DNA of 64,000 nucleotides from JAHEJX01 sp041605955 (lineage in GTDB: Bacteria > Actinomycetota > Acidimicrobiia > Spongiisociales > UBA5794), in NCBI GenBank assembly GCA_041605955.1, contig JBFIXI010000001.1:61182-125181 (forward strand), read 5' to 3'. A model generated the notes under the pieces. The model did no database searches and had not been told where the DNA came from. It saw nothing but the letters and a program-made list of their open reading frames with translations. The translations under genes and the position numbers were made by a program. Position 1 is the stretch's first letter; each line of letters begins with the position of its first letter. Below are positions 49,741 to 58,472 of this stretch, piece by piece.

Positions 49741-50466
49741 CTAGCCGGCGGCAGTCACCACGACCGAGATGGGCTCCAGTGGATCGAGCTCGAACTCGAA
49801 CACCGATCCCTCACTCGCCGCAATGGGCGGCACCACCGAGCCCGTGATGATGACGTCGCCGGCGCGCAGAGTTTCCCCGGCGGCGCTCAGCGTCTTGGCA
49901 ACCGTGGCGACGACCTCGGGATACCGCCCAGTGATCTGCTCGAGCTCGGTCACTGTGGCGCGCCGCACCCCGTCGATGACGATGTTGGCAACCAGCCCGG
50001 AGATGTTGAGACCCGCCCGGCTCGTGTCGAGCGAGCCCAGCACGAGCCCGGCGTGAAAGATGTTTCCGGCGACGACATCGGCCACGGCTTCCGGGCCAAC
50101 CGCAAGGTCGATATTGGCGAGCTCGATCGCCGGCGCCACCGCGGCCACGGCGCGGGCCGCTGCAGCGGGGGTCGCATCGTGGCCGACGTCCGCGCCGATG
50201 GAGACGGCCAGCTCGAACTCCACCACTGCCCGCTCCCACGAGCTCACGTCCACGGTTTGTCCGCTGGCGAGCTGCGTGGAGTCGGTGAGGTAGCCCATCA
50301 ACGGCTGGGAGATGCCCATTAATTCCAGAGAGGCGGGGGCGCCGAAGCCGACTTTCCAGCCGATGGGGCGCGCCCCTGAATCGAGCAGTTCTCGCCGGGC
50401 GGCAAGCTGCTTCTCCAGGCCGGACAGGATCCGGGGATCCTCCCAAGGGTCAGCGGGCGTCGTCAC
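49741..50466 (-). CDS. 2-keto-4-pentenoate hydratase / FAH-superfamily protein
   Basis: A 241-residue protein of the hydratase/decarboxylase group: GARPIGWKVGFGAPASLELMGISQPLMGYLTDSTQLASGQ, VVEFELAVSIGADV with the metal Glu pair (E-F-E), AIELANIDLAVGPEAVADVVAGNIFHAGLVLG and AGETLRAGDVIITGSVVPPI. These match MhpD/XylJ-type hydratases that add water to 2-oxopent-4-enoates from meta-cleavage. GTG 50466 overlaps the cupin stop (GTGA). It sits between two beta-hydroxyacid dehydrogenases, pointing to catabolism of a ring-cleavage-like or 2-oxo acid intermediate. Confidence 0.9.
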   Translation of the reverse strand: MTTPADPWEDPRILSGLEKQLAARRELLDSGARPIGWKVGFGAPASLELMGISQPLMGYLTDSTQLASGQTVDVSSWERAVVEFELAVSIGADVGHDATPAAAARAVAAVAPAIELANIDLAVGPEAVADVVAGNIFHAGLVLGSLDTSRAGLNISGLVANIVIDGVRRATVTELEQITGRYPEVVATVAKTLSAAGETLRAGDVIITGSVVPPIAASEGSVFEFELDPLEPISVVVTAAG

Positions 50467-50858
50467 TCGTCCACCTCGTAGCCGGAGTCTTCCAGCGAGC
50501 CGCAACCGCTCCATCCCCAGACCAGGACGACGTCTTCGTCACCCGTGTTGTCGAAGCCGTGCCACTTGCCCCGCGGCGTCCAGACGACGTCGCCCTTGCC
50601 GGCCGGTTCGGTGCCGTCATCGGTGTAGATCCGGCCCGAACCCCGGAGGACCACGAAGAACTCGTCGGCGTTGCGATGGAGATGGCGATCGTGCCGGGCT
50701 GCTGGGGGCAAGACCGTCCAGCCAAGCAGGAAGTCGTCGGTGCCGGCGCCGGCTTTGTCGATCAGGAACTGCACCTGCATGTCGACCCAACCCTCGTCGG
50801 CGCGCAGGCCGCCGACGGGAGGTATGTCGTCGATATTCGTATGGAACCGCTGCGTCAT
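50463..50858 (-). CDS. single-domain cupin
   Basis: A 131-residue cupin: WTVLPPAARHDRHLHRNADEFFVVLRGSGRIYTDDG (H-x-H...E metal ligands, here R-H-L-H-R-N-A-D-E) and GDVVWTPRGKWHGFDNTGDED with the distal His. The C-terminus is short and acidic. It overlaps both neighbours by ATGA/GTGA junctions, so the four genes are one tightly coupled operon. Reaction unknown; small cupins include dioxygenases, isomerases and epimerases. Confidence 0.88.
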   Translation of the reverse strand: MTQRFHTNIDDIPPVGGLRADEGWVDMQVQFLIDKAGAGTDDFLLGWTVLPPAARHDRHLHRNADEFFVVLRGSGRIYTDDGTEPAGKGDVVWTPRGKWHGFDNTGDEDVVLVWGWSGCGSLEDSGYEVDE

Positions 50859-51730
50859 AGTCCGCCGGCCAGCATCCGGTAGACGTCGAATACCGTCACG
50901 AAGTCACGGTGATCGATCCCGAGGCCGCGACAGGCATTGAGCAGCTCATTGGCAACCGCCCCCAACGGCGCCGGGGACCCCTGGCGGCGGGCAACTTCGA
51001 GCGCCAGGATCATGTCTTTTTGCTGCAGGGTGACGTCCGCCAGCGGTTTGTCCGGCATATCCAGGATAAAGGGCCCCCGGTAACCCATCACCGGAGACGC
51101 CACCACGCTCTTGAGCATGGCGTCGACGGCAACCGCACGGTCGACTCCGCCCTTCTCGGCGAGTGCAACCGACTCGCAGAAGACGACCATCTCGACGATG
51201 AGCGTCAGGTTGATGGCCACCTTCATCTGGACTGCGGTGCCGCTGGGCCCGATGTAGCTGACCTTGGAGCCGATGTCATAGAGCACCGGCTCGACCCGAT
51301 CGAACACGGTACGGTCGCCCCCGACCATCGTCGACGCGGTGCCCTGGGCGACGGTCACCGGGCTCCCGGAGAGGGGAGCATCGAGCATGGCCAGTCCGCG
51401 TTCGGCGAACTGGGCGGCGATCGCCCGGCTCACGTCGGGATCGATCGTGCTCATGTCGAGATACGCGGCGTCCGGGGATAGGCCGGCGATTACTCCCTCA
51501 TCGCCCAGCGCGATCGCCTCCACTGCGGGGGCATCGGTCACCATCGAGAACACGATATCGACGGCGGCTGCCACCTTGCGTGGAGTGTCCGCCCACGCCA
51601 TCCCGGCGGCGATCAGCGGCTCAGCCTTGGATGCGGTGCGGTTCCACCCGACCACCTCGTAACCGGCTGCGATCAGCCGGGGCACGATGACCTGGCCCAT
51701 GTCGCCCAGCCCAATCCAGCCAACCTGCAT
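50855..51730 (-). CDS. beta-hydroxyacid dehydrogenase, copy 2
   Basis: A 291-residue member of the same family as the last gene of this operon: VGWIGLGDMGQVIVPRLIAAGYEVVGWNRT (cofactor site), MLDAPLSGSPVTVAQGTASTMVGG and GPSGTAVQMKVAINLTLIVEMVVFCESVALAEKGG with the catalytic Lys. It differs clearly from copy 1, so the two should act on different 3-hydroxyacids. It is the first gene of the operon, with GAAAGGGTGG before the ATG. Confidence 0.92.
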   Translation of the reverse strand: MQVGWIGLGDMGQVIVPRLIAAGYEVVGWNRTASKAEPLIAAGMAWADTPRKVAAAVDIVFSMVTDAPAVEAIALGDEGVIAGLSPDAAYLDMSTIDPDVSRAIAAQFAERGLAMLDAPLSGSPVTVAQGTASTMVGGDRTVFDRVEPVLYDIGSKVSYIGPSGTAVQMKVAINLTLIVEMVVFCESVALAEKGGVDRAVAVDAMLKSVVASPVMGYRGPFILDMPDKPLADVTLQQKDMILALEVARRQGSPAPLGAVANELLNACRGLGIDHRDFVTVFDVYRMLAGGL

Positions 51731-52083
51731 GTGCCACCCTTTCTCGACCGAACGCCGGTGAGCTTGGCAGCGGCGTCGGGGGGATACAAACAGCAGGGTG
51801 AGCGCGGTGCCGCTGCTCGAGGTGACGTCTCACATCTACCGGATTTCCGGCGCCAGAGCCGAGGTCGACGGCTGGGCCGCACTCCGATGGCAATAGCGCT
51901 AGGAGCGGCCGGGCAAGCCGATCGTCGCACCGTGGCGCGCGGCGCGTGCGTGGTATGGAGAGGTCGAAGCAGCGTCGGGTTCCGCCTTCGGAGGCGGCCA
52001 ATGCGCGGGGGTGCTGCCGGTTGCGGCGGGTCGTCGGCGGTGCCAATGTTGCAAGCGTCGACTTCCCTCTCGGGCTGAAGGCT
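51731..52083. other. divergent intergenic region without a supported gene
   Basis: About 350 bases between the dehydrogenase operon and the Na+/phosphate cotransporter, read in opposite directions. Both promoters should be here. I see no gene, hairpin or repeat that I can support. Confidence 0.45.
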
Positions 52084-53223
52084 ATGACGACACCATCCCC
52101 GGCTGCGCCGGCACGATATCGAATACCGCCGCCTCTCCGGGCAGTCTTCGTTGTCTTCTTGCTCTACGTGTTCCTCGGCGGGGTCAAGCTCCTGGAGACG
52201 GGAATCAAGGGCCTCGGCAAGGACTTCACCGATGGTCTCTTCCAGAACGTCACCAATCCGCTGGCAGGTCTGTTTGTAGGCGTCTTGGCGACGGTCCTCG
52301 TCCAGTCCTCCTCCGTCACCACCGCCACCATCGTCGGGCTGGTCGCCTCCGGCGTCGTGGATGTCGAGACGGCCGTGCCGATGATCATGGGCGCCAATAT
52401 CGGGACGACGGTCACCAACACGATCGTGTCGATGGCCCATATGCGCAGCACGGAGGAGTTCCGCCGTGCCTTCGCCGCCGCCACCATGCACGACTTCTTC
52501 AATCTCATTGCCGTGACGATCCTCTTGCCTGTCGAGGTGATTACCAAGCTGCTCTCGAACACCGCCTCGGCTCTTGCCGACTTCCTTTCCGGCGGTGAGC
52601 TCGGTGGCTCGTTCGAGAGCCCGATCAAAGGCGCCGTCAGTTGGCTGCGGGACGTGCTGCAGGACGTGATCGAGCTGGGCATCTCGAACGAGACCGCAAT
52701 TGCGGCGGTGTCGATCGTGGTGGGAATTGGGCTGATCTTCCTCACCCTCACGTTCATCACCAAGAACATGAGGCTGCTGGTGGCGGACCGGGTCGAGAGG
52801 TCGCTCAATGCGGCTCTGGCGCGTAGCGGCACGGTCGGAATCGTGTTTGGCGCCATCGTGACCATCGCAGTGCAGTCGTCCAGCATCACGACATCGATCC
52901 TCATTCCGTTGGTCGCCTCGGGCCTGCTCGTTGTGCGCAACGCTTATCCGATCACTCTGGGCGCCAACCTCGGCACGACCATCACCGCTTTGTTGGCGGC
53001 CCTCGGGGCAGGGGCCGTAGACGGGCTGACGATCGCCTTCACCCACACCCTCTTCAACATCGTCGGCATCCTGCTGGTCTACCCGTGGGCGAAGCTCCGC
53101 TATATCCCCGTGGACCTGGCCGAGAGGCTCACGGACTCGGCGATTCACCACCGGGCGCTCACCATCGGCTACGTTTTTGGTGTATTTGTAATTATTCCGC
53201 TCGTAGGCATAGTCGTCCTGTGA
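52084..53223 (+). CDS. Na+/phosphate cotransporter (NptA/PNaS family)
   Basis: A 379-residue membrane protein with the inverted repeat typical of the family: GLFVGVLATVLVQSSSVTTATIVGLVASG with MGANIGTTVTNT in the first half, and FGAIVTIAVQSSSITTSILIPLVASGLL with LGANLGTTITAL in the second. The two QSSS motifs line the Na+/phosphate pathway. ATG 52084 begins about 17 residues before the first helix. A PhoU-like regulator follows 14 bases later, as is common, and the two form an operon for phosphate uptake or balance. Confidence 0.93.
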   Translation: MTTPSPAAPARYRIPPPLRAVFVVFLLYVFLGGVKLLETGIKGLGKDFTDGLFQNVTNPLAGLFVGVLATVLVQSSSVTTATIVGLVASGVVDVETAVPMIMGANIGTTVTNTIVSMAHMRSTEEFRRAFAAATMHDFFNLIAVTILLPVEVITKLLSNTASALADFLSGGELGGSFESPIKGAVSWLRDVLQDVIELGISNETAIAAVSIVVGIGLIFLTLTFITKNMRLLVADRVERSLNAALARSGTVGIVFGAIVTIAVQSSSITTSILIPLVASGLLVVRNAYPITLGANLGTTITALLAALGAGAVDGLTIAFTHTLFNIVGILLVYPWAKLRYIPVDLAERLTDSAIHHRALTIGYVFGVFVIIPLVGIVVL

Positions 53224-53237
53224 GAGAGGAGGTCTAA

Positions 53238-53921
53238 ATGGTTCTCGACTTCTTCAAACGAGCCGGCGACTCACCGGTCGAGTCTGTCGAGAAGACGATC
53301 GTCAAGATGCTGCGCGATGGCCGGGTGGTCTACGACGCAGCCACCGAGGCGGCGTTCGGTGGGGGTAAGTCCAAGGAGACCAGACAAGAGGTCAAGGGCA
53401 CCGACCGCCAGATCAACGCCGCCCAGCGACAGGTGCGGCGGGCCCTGCTGGTGCACTCCGCCGTGACCGGCGACCCCGATCTACCACTCGTGCTCGCTTA
53501 CATGAGCGTCGTCAAAGATGTCGAGCGAGTCGGCGACTACGCCAAGAACTTGTACGACATCGCGAAGTACGGAGCGGACTTCTCCGCGGCTCCGGATCGC
53601 GCAGAGCTCGAGCAGTATTGCGCGGCGGTCGGCCATCTGATCGATGAGGCCGCTTCGGTGTTCGAGCAGCGCGACACGGTTCGCGCCCAGGAATTGATCA
53701 CGAAGGCAGATGGATTCCTCGACGATTACGACGACCAGATCAAGGCAATGGTCCAGAGCGATAGGACCGCATTCGATGCGACCACCAGGGCACTGTACTT
53801 CCTGTACCTGAAGCGCATCACGGCCCACGTCATGAACCTGATGACCTCGTTGGTCTTGCCGGTGGATCTGCTCGACTACTACGACGAGGCGAAAGACGAT
53901 CGCCTAGACACCGAGGCGTAA
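53238..53921 (+). CDS. PhoU-family protein
   Basis: A 227-residue all-helical protein of PhoU type. The metal-binding E/D motifs are AYMSVVKDVERVGDYAKNLYDIA in the first bundle and LYFLYLKRITAHVMNLMTSLVLPVD in the second (E-R-x-x-D is reduced to K-R-I-T-A-H-V-M-N in repeat 2). It is shorter at the N-terminus than E. coli PhoU and close to the PhoU-like domains fused to NptA proteins in other bacteria. GAGAGAGGAGG lies before the ATG. Likely role: control of the adjacent cotransporter. Confidence 0.88.
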   Translation: MVLDFFKRAGDSPVESVEKTIVKMLRDGRVVYDAATEAAFGGGKSKETRQEVKGTDRQINAAQRQVRRALLVHSAVTGDPDLPLVLAYMSVVKDVERVGDYAKNLYDIAKYGADFSAAPDRAELEQYCAAVGHLIDEAASVFEQRDTVRAQELITKADGFLDDYDDQIKAMVQSDRTAFDATTRALYFLYLKRITAHVMNLMTSLVLPVDLLDYYDEAKDDRLDTEA

Positions 53922-53947
53922 CTCGGGGCAGTGACCCCCTCCCGAGG

Positions 53948-54685
53948 TCACCGATCCGACACTTGACGGAGGAACTGGCGGGCGCGTTGGGTCTGTGGAT
54001 TGAAGAGCAGCTGTGACGGCGGGCCCTCCTCGACGACGACGCCGTCGTCCATGAACACCACCCGATCGGCGACCTCGCTGGCAAACGAGATCTCGTGAGT
54101 GACCACCATCATCGTCATCCCCTCTTTGGCCAGCGAGCGCATGACGTCCAGCACTTCGCCCACCAGCTCAGGATCGAGGGCAGAGGTCGGCTCGTCGAAC
54201 AACATCATGTCGGGCTGCATGCACAACGCCCGGGCGATGGCGACTCGCTGTTGCTGACCGCCCGACAGTCGAATGGGATGCTCGTGCACCTTGTCGACCA
54301 GTCCGACTCGCTCGAGCATCGCCTGCGCGGCCTGGTGGGCCGACTTCTTGTCCATCTTGAGCACCCCGGTCGGTCCAATCGTCAGGTTGCGCAGCACGGT
54401 GAGATGCGGGAACAGGTTGAACTGCTGGAACACCATCCCGATCCGGGTGCGTAGATGATCGACATCGGCGTCGGGGTCGGTGATGTCTTCGCCCTCGATC
54501 AAGATGCTGCCGGACGTCGAGTCCTCGAGGCGGTTGATGCAGCGAAGCAGGGTGGACTTTCCCGACCCAGACGGTCCGATCACGCACACAACCTCGCCTT
54601 CGTCGACGTGGAAGTCGATGCCTTTCAGCACCTCCAAGCTCCCGAAGGACTTGTGGAGCCCGCGAACTTCGATGGCGTGCGTCAT
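53948..54685 (-). CDS. polar amino-acid ABC transporter ATPase (GlnQ type)
   Basis: A 245-residue ABC ATPase: Walker [33 protein letters not shown] (Q loop), [16 protein letters not shown], Walker [21 protein letters not shown], switch [11 protein letters not shown] and the closing [13 protein letters not shown]. This is the amino-acid HisP/GlnQ class. ATG 54685 overlaps the permease stop (ATGA). Upstream open frame is a shadow of the permease. Confidence 0.94.
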   Translation of the reverse strand: MTHAIEVRGLHKSFGSLEVLKGIDFHVDEGEVVCVIGPSGSGKSTLLRCINRLEDSTSGSILIEGEDITDPDADVDHLRTRIGMVFQQFNLFPHLTVLRNLTIGPTGVLKMDKKSAHQAAQAMLERVGLVDKVHEHPIRLSGGQQQRVAIARALCMQPDMMLFDEPTSALDPELVGEVLDVMRSLAKEGMTMMVVTHEISFASEVADRVVFMDDGVVVEEGPPSQLLFNPQTQRARQFLRQVSDR

Positions 54686-55443
54686 CGTGCCCTGGCGGCC
54701 GATCGTTCCAGGCGCCGTACGAGGAAGGTGAGCGGAAGGGTGATGATGAGGTAGACGATCGCCGCCACAGTGAGCGGCGTGGCATTGCGGGTTCCGGTCA
54801 TGAAGTCGCGGGCGAACTTGGTGAGCTCTTTGGTACCCGGGGTGCTGCCGAGCACGAAGAACAACGACGTGTCCTTGATGAGGAGCACCAGCTCGTTGGT
54901 CAGCGGGGGGATGATGATGCGGAACGCCTGCGGCAGGATGATCGTGAACATCGTCCTGCTCTTGGACATGCCGATCGAGCGCGCCGCCTCGGTTTGGCCG
55001 CGAGGCACGGCCTCGATGCCGGCCCGGATCGTCTCGGCCATGTAGGCGCCCGCCACGATCGCCAATCCCAGCGAGCCGGCGCCCAGGGTGCCGCCGGGAA
55101 TGGACCAACGGAAGGCGATCGGGATCCCGAATCCGACAAAGATCAGTGTGATGAGCGCCGGCAGGCCGCGGAACAGCTCGATGTATCCGATGGCGAAAGC
55201 GCGAAACGGCCCGATGCTCGACAGTCGCATCAAAGCCAACCCGAGCGCCAGGACGAGTCCGAAACCGAACGAGAGCGCGGTGTAGACAATGGTGTTGCGC
55301 GCCGCGATCGTGATGACCTCCGGGAACATCTCGGCCATCACTTCGGTGTTCAGGAAGTTACGGCGGATCGTCTCCCAGTCGGCGAGAAGGGCGACCACAC
55401 CGACGACCGCAATCGCCACGCCGTACATCACCACGACGTACAT
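54682..55443 (-). CDS. polar amino-acid ABC transporter permease
   Basis: A 253-residue permease with five to six helices. It has [43 protein letters not shown] and the EAA coupling loop [53 protein letters not shown], diagnostic of the HisMQ/GlnP family. The polar residues upstream in frame (for example RPEPRQRRLTPRQRGR) suggest that translation may begin earlier at a non-standard codon, since no ATG, GTG or TTG is available there. Confidence 0.93.
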   Translation of the reverse strand: MYVVVMYGVAIAVVGVVALLADWETIRRNFLNTEVMAEMFPEVITIAARNTIVYTALSFGFGLVLALGLALMRLSSIGPFRAFAIGYIELFRGLPALITLIFVGFGIPIAFRWSIPGGTLGAGSLGLAIVAGAYMAETIRAGIEAVPRGQTEAARSIGMSKSRTMFTIILPQAFRIIIPPLTNELVLLIKDTSLFFVLGSTPGTKELTKFARDFMTGTRNATPLTVAAIVYLIITLPLTFLVRRLERSAARAR

Positions 55444-55538
55444 GCGGCCCCGCTGGCGGGGCGTGAGCCGCCGTTGCCGCGGCTCGGGGCGGACCCAGGT
55501 GGGCCCGCCCGGAGCCGAATCGTGTTCGGATTGTGGGG

Positions 55539-56312
55539 TCAGCCCGTGAACCAGTCGTTGTAGATGGAGTCGTATGTGCCGTCATCGCGCAGCTTGTCGA
55601 GGCTGTCGTTGACGGCGTCGAGGAGAGCTTCCGAACCCTCTTCCTTCACGGCGAATCCGTACTCCTCGTCGGTAGCCCAGGTTTGGACCACGACTGCCAC
55701 TCCGGGGTTGTCGTCGACATACCCCTGGTTGCCGACGAGATCGGTGATCACACCGTCGACCTCGCCCGCCTGGAGCGCCAGATAGAGGGCGCCGGCGTCC
55801 TCGAATCCGAGTAACTCGTTGGAGAGGTTCTGCTGCGCATAGAGCTCGCCGGTAGTGCCGCTCTGGACGGCGATCTTCCCGGCCTCTGCCGCGCTCATGA
55901 TGCCGCTATCGGCGAGAACCAGCAGCGACTGCTCGGCGCTGAAGTAGGAGTCTGAGAAGTCGATGTTCTCCTCGCGCTCCGAGGTGATGGTGATCGACGC
56001 AGCCGACATGTCGCAGTCGCCCGCTTCCATGGCGAGACCCGACGTGATGGCTTCCCACCCCGGTGTGGCGACAGACAACCCCAGGCCGAGATCGGCGGCG
56101 ATGGCGCGCACCAACTCGATGTCGAAGCCTGTGTAGCCACCTTCGGCTGTGGGGTCTTCGAACTCCATCGGCGGGTAGGGGACGTCGGTGCAGATGGTGA
56201 GTGTGCCCGGCGTCACCAAGCCGAAGTCGCCTCCCTCGTCGTCATCCCCACACGCCGCCACAACCAGCGCTAGTGCCGCCAAGATGGTGACGCTTCGTGT
56301 CCAACGGCGCAT
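55539..56312 (-). CDS. polar amino-acid ABC transporter substrate-binding lipoprotein
   Basis: A 257-residue lipoprotein: signal peptide VTILAALALVVAACGDD (lipobox A-A-C), then a SBP_bac_3 domain with TLTICTDVPYPPMEFEDP, GYTGFDIELVRAIAADLGL, AITSGLAMEAGDCDMSAASITITSEREENIDFSDSYF, and GKIAVQSGTTGELYAQ. The conserved Arg (S-E-R-E-E) and Asp of amino-acid binders are present. It is the first gene of the transporter operon, about 95 bases before the permease. Ligand is probably a polar or acidic amino acid. Confidence 0.93.
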   Translation of the reverse strand: MRRWTRSVTILAALALVVAACGDDDEGGDFGLVTPGTLTICTDVPYPPMEFEDPTAEGGYTGFDIELVRAIAADLGLGLSVATPGWEAITSGLAMEAGDCDMSAASITITSEREENIDFSDSYFSAEQSLLVLADSGIMSAAEAGKIAVQSGTTGELYAQQNLSNELLGFEDAGALYLALQAGEVDGVITDLVGNQGYVDDNPGVAVVVQTWATDEEYGFAVKEEGSEALLDAVNDSLDKLRDDGTYDSIYNDWFTG

Positions 56313-56497
56313 GTTCGAACCGCCTTTCCGAGTGTCGAGCTTCGTCCCGAGGGATCATAACGAGGGCGGCGGGACCTCATCCATTGAGCGACACCGTGTG
56401 GTGGCGGCCCGTCGGCGACGTGGATCGCCGTGACGTTCGCCTCTGGCGTCGCTGTGGAGACAAGCGCATCCTGAATCGGTGCGTTCGAAGGAGCATC

Positions 56498-56974
56498 ATG
56501 CACACTATCAAACAAGCAGCTTCCGAGTTCCTCGCACAGAAACGCATCGCCGTGACCGGTGTCTCGCGGAAACCGGCGGGCCACGGCAGCAACGTGGTCT
56601 ATCAGCGGCTGCGCAAGCGGGGCTACGAGGTCTTCGCCGTCAATCCGAACGCCGAGCAGGTCGAGGGCGACGTCTCCTACCACGACCTGAAGTCGATCCC
56701 CGGCGGAGTCGAGGCGGTCGTCATCGGTACCAGGCCCGAGCTGGCTGAGTCGACCGTGCGCGAGGCGCAGGAGCTCGGCATCAAATACATCTGGATGCAT
56801 CGCGGACCGGGCGCCGGCAGCGTGTCGCCGGAGGCGGCGGCATACGGCCGGGAGTACGGCATGGTCGTCATCGACGGAGGCTGCCCGCTGATGTTCGACC
56901 CCACCGCCGACTTCGGCCACAAGTGTATGCGGGCGATCTTCTCCCTGACCGGCGCGGTGCCCAAGAACGTCTGA
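56498..56974 (+). CDS. CoA-binding-domain protein
   Basis: A 158-residue Rossmann-like CoA-binding protein (YccU/CoA_binding_2 family): KRIAVTGVSRKPAGHGSNVVYQRLRKRGYEVFAVNPNAEQVEGDVSYHDLKSIPGGVEAVVIGTRPELA, then GIKYIWMHRGPGAGSVSPEAAAYGREYGMVVIDGGCPLMF. The conserved G-C-P in the last strand is present. GAAGGAG before ATG 56498 sets the start. Function of these stand-alone CoA-binding proteins is not established. Confidence 0.87.
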   Translation: MHTIKQAASEFLAQKRIAVTGVSRKPAGHGSNVVYQRLRKRGYEVFAVNPNAEQVEGDVSYHDLKSIPGGVEAVVIGTRPELAESTVREAQELGIKYIWMHRGPGAGSVSPEAAAYGREYGMVVIDGGCPLMFDPTADFGHKCMRAIFSLTGAVPKNV

Positions 56975-57038
56975 GTCGGGGGCGCAGAGCCCGCGTCCGT
57001 CACAGCGTGGGCTTCGCTGGGTTGATGGGTCTGGGTTG

Positions 57039-57306
57039 GTGAGTCGTCTCAACGGAGTTTGCGGCCTGCGACTCGAGCTCGTAGTGCGAGACCATGCCGC
57101 GCCTGCGGAGATAGACGGAGATAGACAGGGCCGTGGATGCCGTTTTCGCCCGCCACCCCGAGCTGCGCGTGCACCTCCTCGACGAGCAGGGCGCACTCCG
57201 TCCTCACGTGACGCTCTTCCACAACGAGATCGCGATCCGATCGCTCGAAGGCCCCGTCGACGAAGGGGACACCCTGACCGTCCTCCAGGCCGTTAGCGGC
57301 GGATGA
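57039..57306 (+). pseudogene. MoaD/ThiS-like (ubiquitin-fold) gene frameshifted by a 10-bp duplication
   Basis: From GTG 57039 the frame gives GVCGLRLELVVRDHAAPAEID, then is thrown out of frame. The following part, AVDAVFARHPELRVHLLDEQ then LRPHVTLFHNEIAI, SLEGPVDEGDTLTVLQAVSGG, is in another frame and ends in the Gly-Gly tail of MoaD/ThiS sulfur carriers. Removing one copy of the duplicated GGAGATAGAC joins the two parts exactly, giving an 85-residue protein of normal MoaD length and order. MoaD-like proteins carry sulfur as a C-terminal thiocarboxylate. Whether this copy is dead, phase-variable or a sequencing error cannot be told here. Confidence 0.75.
57107..57126 (+). repeat. 10-bp tandem duplication inside the MoaD-like gene
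   Basis: GGAGATAGAC occurs twice head to tail (57107-57116 and 57117-57126). The added 10 bases shift the frame and create an in-frame TAG in the downstream frame. Confidence 0.95.
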
Positions 57307-57398
57307 TTGGCAGCGGCGGTTGACCGGCGGCAGCGCGCCGCGTCCCGGTCAACCCCCCAACGAGCCGTGACCGCGGCGGCTTCATACAATCGAGCGCA

Positions 57399-58451
57399 AT
57401 GACCGAGCCGCCGAGCACCTCGCGACCGATCTCCATCGTGGGGTGTCACGCCGAGGGTGAGGTCGGTGACGTCATCGTCGACGGTGTCACCCCACCCCCG
57501 GGAGACACCCTGTGGGAACAGGCGCGCTGGATCGCCGTCGACCAATCGTTGCGCAACTTCGTGCTCAACGAGCCGCGGGGCGGTCTCTTTCGCCACGTCA
57601 ACCTGTTGGTGCCACCCAAGCATCCTGCAGCGGATGCCGGCTTCATCATCATGGAGCCCGAACACACCCCGCCGATGTCCGGGTCGAATTCGATCTGTGT
57701 TGCCACGGTGCTGCTCGAGACGGGACGGGTGCCGATGCAGGAGCCCGTGACGAACCTCACCTTGGAGGCCCCCGGCGGCCTGGTCGAGGTCGCTGCCATC
57801 TGTCGAGACGGTAAGGCGGAACGCATCACTGTGACCAACGTGGCCAGCTTTGCCGACCGGCTGGACGCCCCGCTCGAGGTCGACGGGCTCGGCACGATCA
57901 CTGTGGACACTGCCTACGGCGGTGACAGCTTCGTTCTGGTTGATGCTGCCACCCTCGGGTTCGCCATCGTCCCCGACGAAGCCCGGGAGCTGGTCGAGGT
58001 CGGGCGGCATATCACGGATGCCGCCAACGAGCAGCTCGGCTTTCGTCATCCGACCAATCCCGATTGGGCCCACATTTCGTTCTGCCAGCTCGCCGGACCC
58101 CTCGGCCATGACGAGGAGAGCGGGGCGTTCACCATGATCAACACCTCGGTGATCGATCCGGGCAAGCTCGACAGATCGCCCACCGGAACCGGGCTGTCGG
58201 CGCGTATGGCGACGCTGCGAGCGCAGCAGCGGATGGCCGTCGGCGATCGGCTGGTCATGTCGTCGATCATCGGCTCGGAGTTCCACGGCGAAATCGTCGC
58301 CGACACCGTCGTCGGCGAGCGACCCGCGATCATCCCATCGATCAGCGGTCGGGCCTGGATCACCGGCACCTGGCAGCTGAGCCTCGACCCCTCGGACCCG
58401 TGGCCGCAGGGTTACCGCATCGCCGACACCTGGCCTCCGATGCCACGGTGA
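57399..58451 (+). CDS. proline racemase-family protein with Ser/Thr in place of both catalytic Cys
   Basis: A 350-residue protein of the proline racemase/hydroxyproline epimerase/trans-3-hydroxyproline dehydratase family: [64 protein letters not shown], and [16 protein letters not shown]. In racemases the two catalytic bases are Cys in M-C-G-H and in D-R-S-P-C-G-T-G. Here they are Ser94 (M-S-G-S-N) and Thr262 (S-P-T-G-T-G). Thr at the second site is known for the 3-hydroxyproline dehydratase branch; Ser at the first together with Thr at the second is unusual. It stands alone; the lipoprotein gene converges on it. Confidence 0.88.
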   Translation: MTEPPSTSRPISIVGCHAEGEVGDVIVDGVTPPPGDTLWEQARWIAVDQSLRNFVLNEPRGGLFRHVNLLVPPKHPAADAGFIIMEPEHTPPMSGSNSICVATVLLETGRVPMQEPVTNLTLEAPGGLVEVAAICRDGKAERITVTNVASFADRLDAPLEVDGLGTITVDTAYGGDSFVLVDAATLGFAIVPDEARELVEVGRHITDAANEQLGFRHPTNPDWAHISFCQLAGPLGHDEESGAFTMINTSVIDPGKLDRSPTGTGLSARMATLRAQQRMAVGDRLVMSSIIGSEFHGEIVADTVVGERPAIIPSISGRAWITGTWQLSLDPSDPWPQGYRIADTWPPMPR

Positions 58452-58472
58452 CCTAATCACGGAGAGCGGTTG

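Noticed and set aside
51673..53151. A 492-codon minus-strand open frame
   Set aside because: Antisense to the Na+/phosphate cotransporter; composition (Asp/His/Arg/Gln-rich) is that of a GC-rich shadow frame.
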